This document shows positions 35,021-44,798 of a DNA stretch of 64,000 nucleotides, in pieces. Position 1 is the first letter of the stretch; each line of letters opens with the position of its first letter. Position numbers and translations under genes: made by a program. Below the pieces are notes generated by a model. The model was given only the letters and a program-made list of their open reading frames with translations. It did not search any database and was not told where the DNA came from. The stretch covers positions 372,001 to 436,000 of the forward strand of contig JAWKKE010000001.1 of the NCBI GenBank assembly GCA_041393415.1, in the 5' to 3' direction. The stretch comes from Thermoleophilia bacterium (lineage in GTDB: Bacteria > Actinomycetota > Thermoleophilia > UBA2241).

Positions 35021-38000
35021 CTACCGCCGCAGATACCTCACAGTGAGAATCTGCAGGTCGTCGCGAAGCTCTTGAGCGAACTGGGAGGCCGCCGCCCGCA
35101 GACGTTCAGCGGCCTCCTGCGCGCTCACGGCACCCATCTCCGCGATCGTCGTAAGCACGCGGGATTCGCCGAAGAACTGCCCCGCGTGCCGCGCCTCGGT
35201 GACGCCGTCGGTGAAGAGCACGAGCACGTCGCCGTAGTCGAGCCGCAGGTGCCCGAGCGCGTACGTCGCCGGGAAGATGCCGAGCGGCAGGCCATGTTCG
35301 CCCGGCAAGGCGGATGCGCCGTCGGCACGCTTGAGCACCGGCGAAGGGTGGCCGGCGATGGCATAGCTGGTCTCGCCGGAGCGTAGATCCACAAGCAGGA
35401 AGCAGGCGGTGACGAACTGATCGGTGCCGGCGGCCTCGACGAGCATCTGATTTGCCTTCCCCAGAACGTACTCAGGCGAGGGATCGACGAGCGAAAACGC
35501 CACGACGGCGCTGCGCACCGTCTCGGTGAGCCCGGCAGCGCGAATCCCTTTGCCCTCCACGTCGCCGATGAGGATCCCAACACGCCCCTCGCCGATCCGA
35601 AACACGTGGCTGAAGTCGCCGCCGACAAGCTCGGGGTGGTACGCCGTTTGCGAGACGCGACCGAGGTCGAGACCGGGAAACTCATCCAATGGATGGATGA
35701 GGTTCTCCTGCAGTGTGGTCGCCACCCGACGCACGTCGTTGAGCAAGCGTGCGTTGTTGAGCGCCTGCGTCGTCGCGGCTCCCACTTCGCGGACGAAGTC
35801 CATCTCCGCCGGGCTGTGGCTGCGCCGCCGGCGATACATGAAGTGCACACAGCCCGCGACGCCTTTGTCGACGGTGATCGGTATGACGACGATGGCAACC
35901 ATGCCCAGGCGACGGGCGAGCGGCAGATTGGCGTGATCGAAATGCTCGTAGTCGGACGAGAAGATCGCACGCCCTTCGCGCAACGCAAGCTCGGCCACGG
36001 GAAGCTCGTCCGGAGCGAAGTCCTCCGCTTCGAAACCGCTCGACAGATTCCACGTTCGAATCGGGCGCCAACGTCCCCGCTCCCTGGCGACCACCCAGCC
36101 GCAGTCGGCGCTCAAGGCCTCACCCGCCAACTGCAGCACATTCGCTTCGATCGACCGCGCGTCGAGCTTCGAGCCAAAGGCAGCGTTGATCGCGTTCATC
36201 GTCTCGCCGAGTTTGGCGGACCGCACGCGGTCCGTCACCTCCACCAGAGAGAGCACAAGCGTGCGCACGTGGCCGCTTGTGTCCTTGACAGGAGCCAGTC
36301 GCCAGTCCCAGTACGTTGTGCCGCGCTCGGGTTGATGCGCGAAGTCGAGCGGCATGGCGCGTCCGCCCTGCTCCTCGCCGCTCTCGACGGCCTTACGGAA
36401 GATGGCCTCGTGATCGGGGAAGAGATCGAAATGATTCACCCCAACAAGTTCCTCCGGCCGACGACCGGCGTTGCGCGCGTAGGCGGAGTTCACCACCCGG
36501 TAGCAGAAGTCGCGATCGAGGATCGTAACCGAGGTCTCGATCTGCTCGATCATCGTCAGCAACTGCTCGCGCTCCACGCGCAACTCGGCCGCAAGCGCTT
36601 CGACGCGGCGCTGCTCCGCGAGCTCGGCCTCACGGACGGCCGCCGCCTTGCCCAACGCCACACCCGTCGCTCGACGCCGTTCGGCTTGGGCCCGCAACGA
36701 CTCCGCCAGGTAGCCGGAGATGAAAGCGGCCGCCACCCACACGCCGGCGGAGAGCAGCGTCGTCATCGGGCTCACGCGCGACCCCTGCTCCGCCACCGCG
36801 ACGAAGAAGATGCCGCCGCCGCTGGCGGCCGCCAGCGCACCGATTCGCGGCCCGGCGAGCGCGCCGGTCACCACCGCCACAAGCGCCACCAGCGAACCCG
36901 GAAGACCGTAGACGCTGCGTACGGAATCGCTGGCGCCAATCGGCACAAGCAGCAGCGCCTGAAAGAGCACCGAGACCAGGAGCACCCAGAGCGGGTGAAA
37001 TCGCGAGCCGTAGACGAGGCGCCCCATGAAGGTCTGCGGCGGCGCCTCGCCAAGTCGAGCCGCCAGCGCCTCTTGCTCGTACAGGCGCGAGTTCTCGAGC
37101 GCCAGCGAGACTGACGAGGCGAGCTTCTGCGCGAATTCGGTCTCCAGCGCCGAGAAGAGGCGCGGCGAGCGTCCCCAGAATGCCAGGCTGCCCACGATGA
37201 GCTCGCGAGTGACCAGAGGCACGGCCAGACAACTGCGCACGCCGTGCAGGCTGGCGAACGCGACCGTCTCCGGCTCCTCGAGGAGGTCCGTGTACGCGAC
37301 CACCGCCTTGGCCTCGGCCACGCGCGCCGCCACCGGCATATCCCAGTCGCTGCGTCGCTGACCGTGCTCGCCTGGTCCGACACCGCGCTGGTAGCGCATC
37401 TGCCAGGCATCACCTTCACGCATCTCGACCGTGCCGGCCTCGGCGTGCAGCGCCTCAAGCGCTTCGTCCAGGGCACGTTGAATGATCTCGTCGATCTCCA
37501 GTGTGGAGTGAATCAACTGATCGACGGAAAGCAGCACCTCGTCGAGACGAACGCGCTCTAGTAGAGCAGCCGTTTGCTGCTGGAGACGCTCCTCGGTGGC
37601 GTGACGCTCGATCTCGCCACGGCGACGCTGATCGATATCGCGCACGTACATGCTGATACCAGCCAACGTCGGGTAGATGCGCGCCTCAGTCCAGCGATCG
37701 TCGAGACCGCAGAGAAACTCAACGACCGATGACCTGCCGAACTCCATCGCCTCGCGGCACGCATCGCGCACCTCGTCCGGGAGCGCGGGAAGGGCCTCTT
37801 CGAGGCGCCGCCCGCGCAACACGTCGCGCGGATTGCTCACAATGTGCTCGGTCAGAGCGTTGACGTGGGAGATGCGATACTCCCAGTCGAGCGCGATGAA
37901 CGCCTCGTCGATCTCCTCCAGCATGACGTGAGCACGCGCGGCGCGAGACGCGACGAGCGCTTGGCTGGTGTCGTGGCGCAGGAGATCGACCGACGCCGGC

Positions 38001-38440
38001 GGCGCGGCGACGGCGCCGAACGCGCCGTGCTTGACCATTCGCACCAGATTGCCCTCGTCACGACTCACGGTGAGGACATCCATCACGTGCGCCATGAGGT
38101 AGAGGCCGCGGCCACCGGTCTCAAGCAGCCCCGGAGGAGCCACGAGATCGAAGTGCTCGAGGTCGAACCCCGCGCCTTGGTCGCGCACCTCGACGATCAG
38201 GTCGCCGCCGTCGGCACACAGGCATACGACGATATCTTCCTTCGAGCCGCTGTGACACATCGCATTCGTGCATGCTTCTTGCACGGCCAGCACCGCGCTC
38301 TCGACGATCTCCTCGTCGCCGCAGTACTGTTGCATGTAATCGCGCAGACGCTCTCGCGCACGAAGAAGGCGCGAGGGATCGGGAGGCAGCCGGAAGGTGA
38401 GACGCGGGACCGCGATGCGCTGTACCTCTTCTCGTGTCAA
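35021..38440 (-). CDS. Membrane sensor: HATPase + PAS + GAF + DUF4118-like helices + PAS + GAF + PP2C phosphatase
   Basis: A 1139-residue protein. An RsbW-like ATPase covers about 15-140 (VLAVQEACTNAMCHSG, RDQGAGFD, GGRGLYLMAHVMD). PAS and GAF modules follow to about 470. A block of four or so membrane helices is at about 475-580 (PLWVLLVSVLFQALLLVPIG ... GVWVAAAFISGYLAESLR). PAS (SVTILDRDFCYRVVNSAY) and GAF domains follow. The last 250 residues are a SpoIIE/RsbU PP2C domain with VGGDFSHVFRIG, GDVEGKGIRAAG, IAGHPSPVLK and FTDGVTEAR. It should dephosphorylate a STAS partner. TTG at 38440 is a plausible but weak start. Confidence 0.88.
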   Translation of the reverse strand: MTREEVQRIAVPRLTFRLPPDPSRLLRARERLRDYMQQYCGDEEIVESAVLAVQEACTNAMCHSGSKEDIVVCLCADGGDLIVEVRDQGAGFDLEHFDLVAPPGLLETGGRGLYLMAHVMDVLTVSRDEGNLVRMVKHGAFGAVAAPPASVDLLRHDTSQALVASRAARAHVMLEEIDEAFIALDWEYRISHVNALTEHIVSNPRDVLRGRRLEEALPALPDEVRDACREAMEFGRSSVVEFLCGLDDRWTEARIYPTLAGISMYVRDIDQRRRGEIERHATEERLQQQTAALLERVRLDEVLLSVDQLIHSTLEIDEIIQRALDEALEALHAEAGTVEMREGDAWQMRYQRGVGPGEHGQRRSDWDMPVAARVAEAKAVVAYTDLLEEPETVAFASLHGVRSCLAVPLVTRELIVGSLAFWGRSPRLFSALETEFAQKLASSVSLALENSRLYEQEALAARLGEAPPQTFMGRLVYGSRFHPLWVLLVSVLFQALLLVPIGASDSVRSVYGLPGSLVALVAVVTGALAGPRIGALAAASGGGIFFVAVAEQGSRVSPMTTLLSAGVWVAAAFISGYLAESLRAQAERRRATGVALGKAAAVREAELAEQRRVEALAAELRVEREQLLTMIEQIETSVTILDRDFCYRVVNSAYARNAGRRPEELVGVNHFDLFPDHEAIFRKAVESGEEQGGRAMPLDFAHQPERGTTYWDWRLAPVKDTSGHVRTLVLSLVEVTDRVRSAKLGETMNAINAAFGSKLDARSIEANVLQLAGEALSADCGWVVARERGRWRPIRTWNLSSGFEAEDFAPDELPVAELALREGRAIFSSDYEHFDHANLPLARRLGMVAIVVIPITVDKGVAGCVHFMYRRRRSHSPAEMDFVREVGAATTQALNNARLLNDVRRVATTLQENLIHPLDEFPGLDLGRVSQTAYHPELVGGDFSHVFRIGEGRVGILIGDVEGKGIRAAGLTETVRSAVVAFSLVDPSPEYVLGKANQMLVEAAGTDQFVTACFLLVDLRSGETSYAIAGHPSPVLKRADGASALPGEHGLPLGIFPATYALGHLRLDYGDVLVLFTDGVTEARHAGQFFGESRVLTTIAEMGAVSAQEAAERLRAAASQFAQELRDDLQILTVRYLRR

Positions 38441-38467
38441 GTAATGCCCCAGACGCCGAGGATCAGC

Positions 38468-38499
38468 CGTGGTCGACCGATTCTAACCGGTTGACCACG
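38468..38499 (-). terminator. Stem-loop between diguanylate cyclase and PP2C genes
   Basis: Arms 38468-38479 and 38488-38499 pair over 12 bases with one G-U-type mismatch around an 8-base loop. It lies in the 76 bases between the cyclase stop (38517) and the PP2C start (38440), so it may lower read-through from the cyclase gene. Confidence 0.45.
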
Positions 38500-38516
38500 A
38501 GAGCGGGAACACCGCC

Positions 38517-39680
38517 CTAGAAGCTGACGGGTCGCGAAACAGCCTGCAGCGGCATCTCGTCCTTGCCGCGGACAAGGCTGAGCGGCGCGTCGAGTGCCAC
38601 ACGATCGCGACCCTCGATCTTGGCACGGTAGAGCGCCCCGTCGGCTCGCCGCATGACATCGAGGACGCTGTCGTCGTCGGAACGCGCCAGTGACACACCC
38701 ACACTCACGGTCAGCGGCAGACTCCGTCCGGCGAGTTCCAAAGGCTCGCCACGCATGCGTACGACGAACTTCTGCGCCACGGCCAATGCCCCGCTCACAC
38801 CGGTCTCCGGCAGCAAGACGATGAACTCGTCGCCGCCGGTGCGCGCCACCGTGTCGTTCTCACGTACAACGCCGCGCAGTCGAACGCCGACGGTCTGCAA
38901 AGCCGCATCGCCACCGTAGTGCCCATAGGCATCGTTGATGCGCTTGAGGAAGTCCAGGTCGAGCGCCAGGATGGCGAAGGTGCGCCCACCGCGCTGTAGA
39001 CGCTGCCACTCGCGCTCAAGCTCTGCGTCGAGTACGCGTCGGTTCGCCAGTCCCGTGAGCGAATCGAGTCCCGCCTGGTCGCGCAGGCTCAGGATTAAGC
39101 GGGAGATGATGAGCGCCATGAAGGCGAAGTTCAACGAGATTGATCCGACAAGATACGCAAGCAGCAACCACACGGCGTCACGGCCGCCCGCATGCAGTCC
39201 GTAGGCGCCATCCCAGTCAAGCGCCTGTTGAATCGCGCGCGCAACACACAGACCGACGAGCAGCATCGTCGTAACCGTGAGCGCCCAAGTGAAGCGTTTG
39301 CCGAAGAGCCGCACTCGAGCACCATAGCCCTCGCTCGCGGCGCGCCCCAGGATCAACGCCGAGATGCAGTACATCACGATCGCCCGCCACGGTTCCCCCT
39401 CGTCGCTTGGGCTAGCGGCAACCAGCGCGACGATCGCGATCGCCAGGATGAGAGCCGCCTCGCGATCTTGACCACGAGAGTGCGATCGGGTGAAGACCTG
39501 CACGCCCCGACGCAAGACGACCAGGGACACGAGAAAGCATACATTGGCGCCGACGTACACCCACCAGGTGTGTGGGTCGGTGCGCTGCGCGATGAAGACG
39601 AAGGCGATCCCGCCGGTCAGCGTGAATCCCGCCCAGTGTAAGGCAGCCGGTCGCTCGTCGCGCACGAAGCGTGCGAACAT
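38517..39680 (-). CDS. Diguanylate cyclase with membrane sensor (GGDEF)
   Basis: A 387-residue protein with about six membrane helices in the first 200 residues, then a complete GGDEF domain: DSLTGLANRRVLDAELER, LALDLDFLKRINDAYGH, VARTGGDEFIVLLPETG. An RxxD inhibitory site (REND) lies five residues before GGDEF, so product feedback is expected. It makes cyclic di-GMP at the cytoplasmic face. The frame stays open upstream of the first ATG, through a helix-like ELLAWLVAAQFFLYGLGWG, to a stop at 39738-39740; the true start may be a rare codon there. Confidence 0.9.
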   Translation of the reverse strand: MFARFVRDERPAALHWAGFTLTGGIAFVFIAQRTDPHTWWVYVGANVCFLVSLVVLRRGVQVFTRSHSRGQDREAALILAIAIVALVAASPSDEGEPWRAIVMYCISALILGRAASEGYGARVRLFGKRFTWALTVTTMLLVGLCVARAIQQALDWDGAYGLHAGGRDAVWLLLAYLVGSISLNFAFMALIISRLILSLRDQAGLDSLTGLANRRVLDAELEREWQRLQRGGRTFAILALDLDFLKRINDAYGHYGGDAALQTVGVRLRGVVRENDTVARTGGDEFIVLLPETGVSGALAVAQKFVVRMRGEPLELAGRSLPLTVSVGVSLARSDDDSVLDVMRRADGALYRAKIEGRDRVALDAPLSLVRGKDEMPLQAVSRPVSF

Positions 39681-39957
39681 CCCCCAGCCAAGGCCGTACA
39701 GGAAGAACTGTGCGGCGACAAGCCACGCCAGAAGTTCTTAGGAGTTCATCTCCACGACGCACTATCCGCTCACTCGCGGCACACGCATGCTGCCCCACGC
39801 GGTGTGCCTGTTCCCACTCGTTTGTGATATCGGACGTTAGCGCGACAACCCGAGATGCCGCCAGTGGCCTATTCGTCTAGCGCGCCCGTGCGCAGCCCTG
39901 ATCACAGGAACACGCCACCACGCGAATTTAGCTCGATGACGAAGCTCGCGTTAGCGA

Positions 39958-40383
39958 CTAGCGCAAACGCGGCGATCTGAAGCCGGTCGGCGCTCGCCGG
40001 CCGTAGTCGTCGACGGCATCGAGAACGCCCTGCTCCTGCGGCGTCAACGTCCACTCGAGCAACTCGACGACGATGTGCGCCACCTCGAGCTCGTTGAGGT
40101 AGCCCAGCCACGTTCCGTACCCCCCCGTGCCGCGAACCCTGACCGGCAGGGTGCCGCGATAGCCGCGATCACGAAGCTCCTTCCTGACCGTGTCGAGAGA
40201 GCGAACCGGCACGCGTATGACAAGCATCACCCTCCCGTCGGGGCTCCCAACGAGCTGCAGTCGTGCCGCGGGCTCTCCGCGCTCCGCGTCTGCCTCATCC
40301 TCGATGATCTCGCACCTGAACTTGCGGGTCTCGACTCCGTCAACCGGGTTCCACGCAACGTCGTCGCTGTGAACGTCGGGCAT
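39958..40383 (-). CDS. Hypothetical protein, 141 aa
   Basis: ATG at 40383 follows AGGAGGGAGACC, a strong ribosome site. The soluble protein is strand-rich with MPDVHSDDVAWNPVDGVETR, RLQLVGSPDGRVMLVIRVPV and DRGYRGTLPVRVRGTGGYGT, then a helix LEVAHIVVELLEWTLTPQEQ. No known motif or membrane segment is seen. It lies alone between the cyclase gene and the protease 3' end. The 277 bases between it and the cyclase ATG hold only the possible extension of the cyclase. Confidence 0.65.
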   Translation of the reverse strand: MPDVHSDDVAWNPVDGVETRKFRCEIIEDEADAERGEPAARLQLVGSPDGRVMLVIRVPVRSLDTVRKELRDRGYRGTLPVRVRGTGGYGTWLGYLNELEVAHIVVELLEWTLTPQEQGVLDAVDDYGRRAPTGFRSPRLR

Positions 40384-40474
40384 GGTCTCCCTCCTCTCGC
40401 CGCCGGCTGGTGATGGACCCTACCTTACTTGGTCATCGCCGGCGCGCGACGCGCGCGAGGTACGACCCCCGCGC

Positions 40475-43400
40475 CTACTGACGCGCAGCCACCGTCAAGG
40501 TGGCGATCGGGCTGTAGCCGGTGAGACTGCCGGCGGTGGTCGCCATCACGGTGCGGAACTCCCACTGGCGGTCGGCGGTCGTCATGGCGACGCTGATGGC
40601 GTAGCTGCCGTCGGCGCCGAGGCTCGGCTTGCGCCAGGTGCCCCAGGTCTCGCTGCCGGCGCGGCGCTTCTGGATCACGACCGCGCCGCTCCCCGGGACG
40701 CCGGCGGCGCTCTCTACCGTGCCGGTGTAGGTCACCGTCTCCCCGGCGGCCACCTCCGTGGCCGAGAGGTTGAGGGTGACCTCCCAGGGCTGACGCGCAG
40801 CCACCGTCAAGGTGGCGATCGGGCTGTAGCCGGTGAGACTGCCGGCGGTGGTCGCCATCACGGTGCGAAACTCCCACTGGCGGTCGGCGGTCGTCATGGC
40901 GACGCTGATGGCGTAGCTGCCGTCGGCGCCGAGGCTCGGCTTGCGCCAGGTGCCCCAGGTCTCGCTGCCGGCGCGGCGCTTCTGGATCACGACCGCGCCG
41001 CTCCCCGGGACGCCGGCGGCGCTCTCTACCGTGCCGGTGTAGGTCACCGTCTCCCCGGCGGCCACCTCCGTGGCCGAGAGGTTGAGGGTGACCTCCCAGG
41101 GCTGACGCGCAGCCACCGTCAAGGTGGCGATCGGGCTGTAGCCGGTGAGACTGCCGGCGGTGGTCGCCATCACGGTGCGAAACTCCCACTGGCGGTCGGC
41201 GGTCGTCATGGCGACGCTGATGGCGTAGCTGCCGTCGGCGCCGAGGCTCGGCTTGCGCCAGGTGCCCCAGGTCTCGCTGCCGGCGCGGCGCTTCGGATCA
41301 CGACCGCGCCGCTCCCCGGGACGCCGGCGGCGCTCTCGTGCGCCGGTGAGGTCCGTCTCGGCGGCCACCTCCGTGGCCGAAGGTTGAGGTGACCTCCCGG
41401 GACGCGCAGCACCGTCAAGGTGGCGATCGGGCTGGCCGGTGGCTGCCGGGGTCGCCATCACGGTGCGAAACTCCCACTGGCGGTCGGCGGTCGTCATGGC
41501 GACGCTGTGGCGCGCTGTCCGCGAGGCCGCTGCGCCGGTGCCCCGGTCTCGCCGCCGGCGCGGCGCTTCGATCGACCCGCCGCTCCCGGACGCCGGCGCG
41601 CTCTCTACCGTGCGGTGTAGGTCACCGTCTCCCGGCGGCCACCTCCGTGGCCGAGAGTTGAGGGTGACCTCCGCTGACGCGCAGCCACCGTCAAGGTGGC
41701 GATCAGGCTGTAGCCGGTGAGACTGCCGGCGGTGGTCGCCATCACGGTGCGAAACTCCCACTGGCGGTCGGCGGTCGTCATGGCGACGCTGATGGCGTAG
41801 CTGCGTCGGCGCCGAGGCTCGGCTTGCGCCAGGTGCCCCAGGTCTCGCTGCCGGCGCCGGCGCTTCTGGATCACGACCGCGCCGCTCCCGGACGCCGGCG
41901 GCGCTCTCTTGAATCTGCCGGTGTAGGTCACCGTCTCCCGGCGGCCACCTCCGTGGCCGGAGGTTGAGGTGACCTCCCAGGGCTGACGCGCAGCCACCGT
42001 CAAGGTGGCGATCGGGCTGTAGCCGGTGAGACTGCCGGCGGTGGTCGCCTCGGTGCGAACTCCACTGGCGTGGCGGCCGTCGACGCTGATGGCGTAGCTG
42101 CCGTCGGCGCCGAGGCTCGGCGCCAGTGCTCCGGTGGTCGCGCCGGCGCTTGGATCACGCCGCTGCTCCTCGACCGGCGGCGCTCTACTGCCTGTGGTCA
42201 CCGTCTCCCGGCGGCCTCCGGCGAGAGGGGGGTGACCTCCCAGGCGCGCAGCCACCGTCAAGGTGATCGGGCGTGCCGGACTGCGCGGCCGCCACGCGAA
42301 CCCACTGGCGGTCGGCGGTCGTCATGGCGACGCTGATGGCGTAGCTGCCGTCGGCGCCGAGGCTCGGCTTGCGCCAGGTGCCCCAGGTCTCGCTGCCGGC
42401 GCGGCGCTTCTGGATCACGACCGCGCCGCTCCCCGGGACGCCGGCGGCGCTCTCTACCGTGCCGGTGTAGGTCACCGTCTCCCCGGCGGCCACCTCCGTG
42501 GCCGAGAGGTTGAGGGTGACCTCCCAGGGCTGACGCGTGTCGACCGGCGGCGAGGGCAGAAGAAGACGCCCCGAGCCGTACTGCGTGTCGTCGCCGGCCG
42601 ATCCGAGGTCCACAGCGTTGGTCCGCAAATAGGACTCGACTTGTGCGGGCCCGACAGCAGACATCGACTCGATCACCAGGGCGGCAGCGCCCGCGACATG
42701 CGGAGCGGACGCCGAGGTGCCGGCAAAGACACCGTAGACAGTCGAGAGGACGCTCGAAGGCGCCGCGATCTCGGGTGCCAGCCGGCCGTCACGCGTCGGC
42801 CCCTCGGAGCTGTACGCCTCCAGCGCGTAGGCGCTCGGTCGGCCGACCGCCCCAACCGCAACGAAGCCCGCCGCCGCGTTGTCTGCGGGAATCGCGAGAC
42901 TCCTTGCGTGACTGTACCAGTGGGGGCTGAGATTGCTGGGATCGTCGAGATCGTGGCAGAAGAGCGTCAAGTCGAACGAGACCGCGGTCTTGGAAGCGGC
43001 GTAGCGCACAATACTGAAGGCGTAGAGCCCGGCCTTGGACGCTCGCGTCGCGATCACCTCGTACGGCTTGTCCGCCGACTCGCCAGCCTGATAGTTGGCG
43101 CTGATCGTGACGGTTTCCCAGGCGCTGCCGGCGGCATCCCAGCGCCTGAGCTCGAGGTCGTAATCCTGTGTGGCACCGCCCCACGAGTCGCGCCAGCTCA
43201 AGACACCGTAGATCTCGTCGCCGGCGAGGCAGAGAAACGTGTTGCCGATCGCGTCGGAACCGGGCTCGAACTCGTGATACCGATAGCCGTCGGCGGTCTT
43301 GATGGTGCTCGCGTCGAAGTCCCCCATCCAGTGGCCGAGCCGTTGGTTACCCGCCGCGTTCGCCCAGAACACGCCGCCGGCGACGGCGGCGGTGACGACA

Positions 43401-44251
43401 TCGTTGATCTCACCGCCGCCGTCGCCGATGCCGGCTCCGGGCCAGCTCAACGACATGCTGATCACGTCGACGCCTTGGGCCAGCAGCCAGTCCACGGCGT
43501 TGCCGAGGTCGACTTCGTCCTCCACTCTGGCCAGATAGAGCTTCGCGCCGGGAGCAACGTCATGGACTATCTCCGCCACAGCAGCTCCGTGGATGTCACC
43601 ACCGTTCTCCGGCAGACCGGATCCTCCCCAGGCAACCACCCCTTCCGCTGCCGGCAATTCCGTGCCGAGCAGGTCCACATAGCCGTCGAAGCCGATATCG
43701 ACGATACCCACCTTGACGCCACTACCGGTCCAGCCCTCCGCCTGCCACGCGGAGGCGCCGATCTCGACCACACCCTGGCTCACCGCCTGCGAACGAGGTG
43801 TCATCGGCAGGCGCACCAGCTCGACACCGGGAGCCCCGGCCAGCCTCTTCAGGTTGGCAATGGGAACGAAGGCGCGAATCAGAGAGCCGTAAGAGGTGTC
43901 GATCCGCGCATCGAGTGCCGCCAGTGAGTCACGAGCCGCAGCCTCGCCGGCCGCGGACGCTTCGACGACCACGCACAGCCGCGAAGCGCTCGTGCGCGAC
44001 GATTGGCGATGCGCCTGAGCCAGGGCGGCTTTGTCTCCGTACGCGACGTAGGCACGGTACACGGCGTATACGTCTGCCTCAAGGCCCCTCGGCGGCTTCG
44101 CCGGCTGAACACGGCTCGCACTGGAGCTGGCGCTCTCTGACAACTGCGGTGCGTCGGCGGGCTGAGTAGAACGTTGGCCCACCGCCGGCACTGCGAAGAC
44201 CAACATGACCACGAGTACTACGGGGATGATGAGCCTGGAGAGACGAAGCAG
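40475..44251 (-). CDS. Secreted S8 subtilisin-like protease with C-terminal tandem repeats (reading frame broken in repeats)
   Basis: The intact part (to about 42313) has an N-terminal hydrophobic export segment and an S8 catalytic domain: Asp in VKVGIVDIGFDGY, His in DIHGAAVAEIVHDVAP, the Asn-containing GGVFWANAAGNQR, and Ser in FAGTSASAPHVAGAAAL. A C-terminal domain then leads into 104-residue repeats (NLSATEVAAGETVTYTGTVE ... IATLTVAARQ), probably beta-sandwich modules. The frame fails in the middle repeats but is correct again from about 41290 to the TAG at 40475. A CTG at 44251 after GGGAGG gives a proper signal peptide; GTG at 44212 is the only standard start. Confidence 0.75.
40479..42530 (-). 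repeat. Tandem array of seven 312-bp coding repeats
   Basis: The first two copies (40479-40790, 40791-41102) and most of the third are essentially identical at 312 bases, or 104 codons. Later copies begin near 41401, 41675, 41984 and 42244 and are 260-309 bases long because of many small deletions. The last 218 bases (42313-42530) are again exact. The damage is confined to about 41290-42310. Confidence 0.9.
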
Positions 44252-44468
44252 AAGGGCCTCCCAACTAGGCGAGTCCGTGCGGCGACGACAGCTCGTTCGC
44301 CAACCGGCGACAAACCACAGCCGCCCATGAGCGTCGTCGGGGCGCGATCACTCTAGAGCAACCCACTTCGACGCGGACTGCGACTCGCGAGTCGTGTGTT
44401 CGCTAACCCCATCTCACTACATAGTAGATTCAAGATCAAGACGGAGTTACTGAATCTCGAGATCTACC

Positions 44469-44717
44469 ATGTTCATCGGTGAACGCGTGGAACTCCGCGG
44501 CTGCGTGCACACGGCATCCGGCAACGACGCCTTCGTCAAGAGAGCGCGCATGGCAAGCGGTAGCCCGCGGCGAGGGCTTGAAGCAGGATGGATGGACAGC
44601 CCCGCGCACCGCAAAGTCATTCTGACCCCTGTCTTCCGTGACGTCGGCGTCGGCGCCCTCACCGCGAGCGACAGTCCGGTCTACTTCACTCTCGACATGG
44701 GCCGGCGCAAGCGTTGA
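44469..44717 (+). pseudogene. CAP/SCP-domain protein remnant
   Basis: The frame encodes an 82-residue piece. Its second half, AGWMDSPAHRKVILTPVFRD followed by VGVGALTASDSPVYFTLDMG, is the C-terminal part of a CAP (SCP-like) domain. The first half retains a piece like the domain's HTSPSG-type region (HTASGNDAFVKRARM). The central GENI motif and everything N-terminal are missing, as is a signal peptide. It is probably a degraded copy of a secreted CAP protein. Confidence 0.55.
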
Positions 44718-44798
44718 CCTGATCCGAAGACACAGACGAGGAAACGACGACCGGCGGCACCTCAGCGGACTCACGGCGGTGACGGGAGGGGGCAACCG

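Noticed and set aside
40479..42530. Repeat array considered as CRISPR
   Set aside because: The 312-base units have no spacers and encode a repeated protein domain.
42263..43927. A 554-codon plus-strand frame antisense to the subtilase
   Set aside because: The minus strand has an intact S8 catalytic triad, so the plus frame is a shadow.
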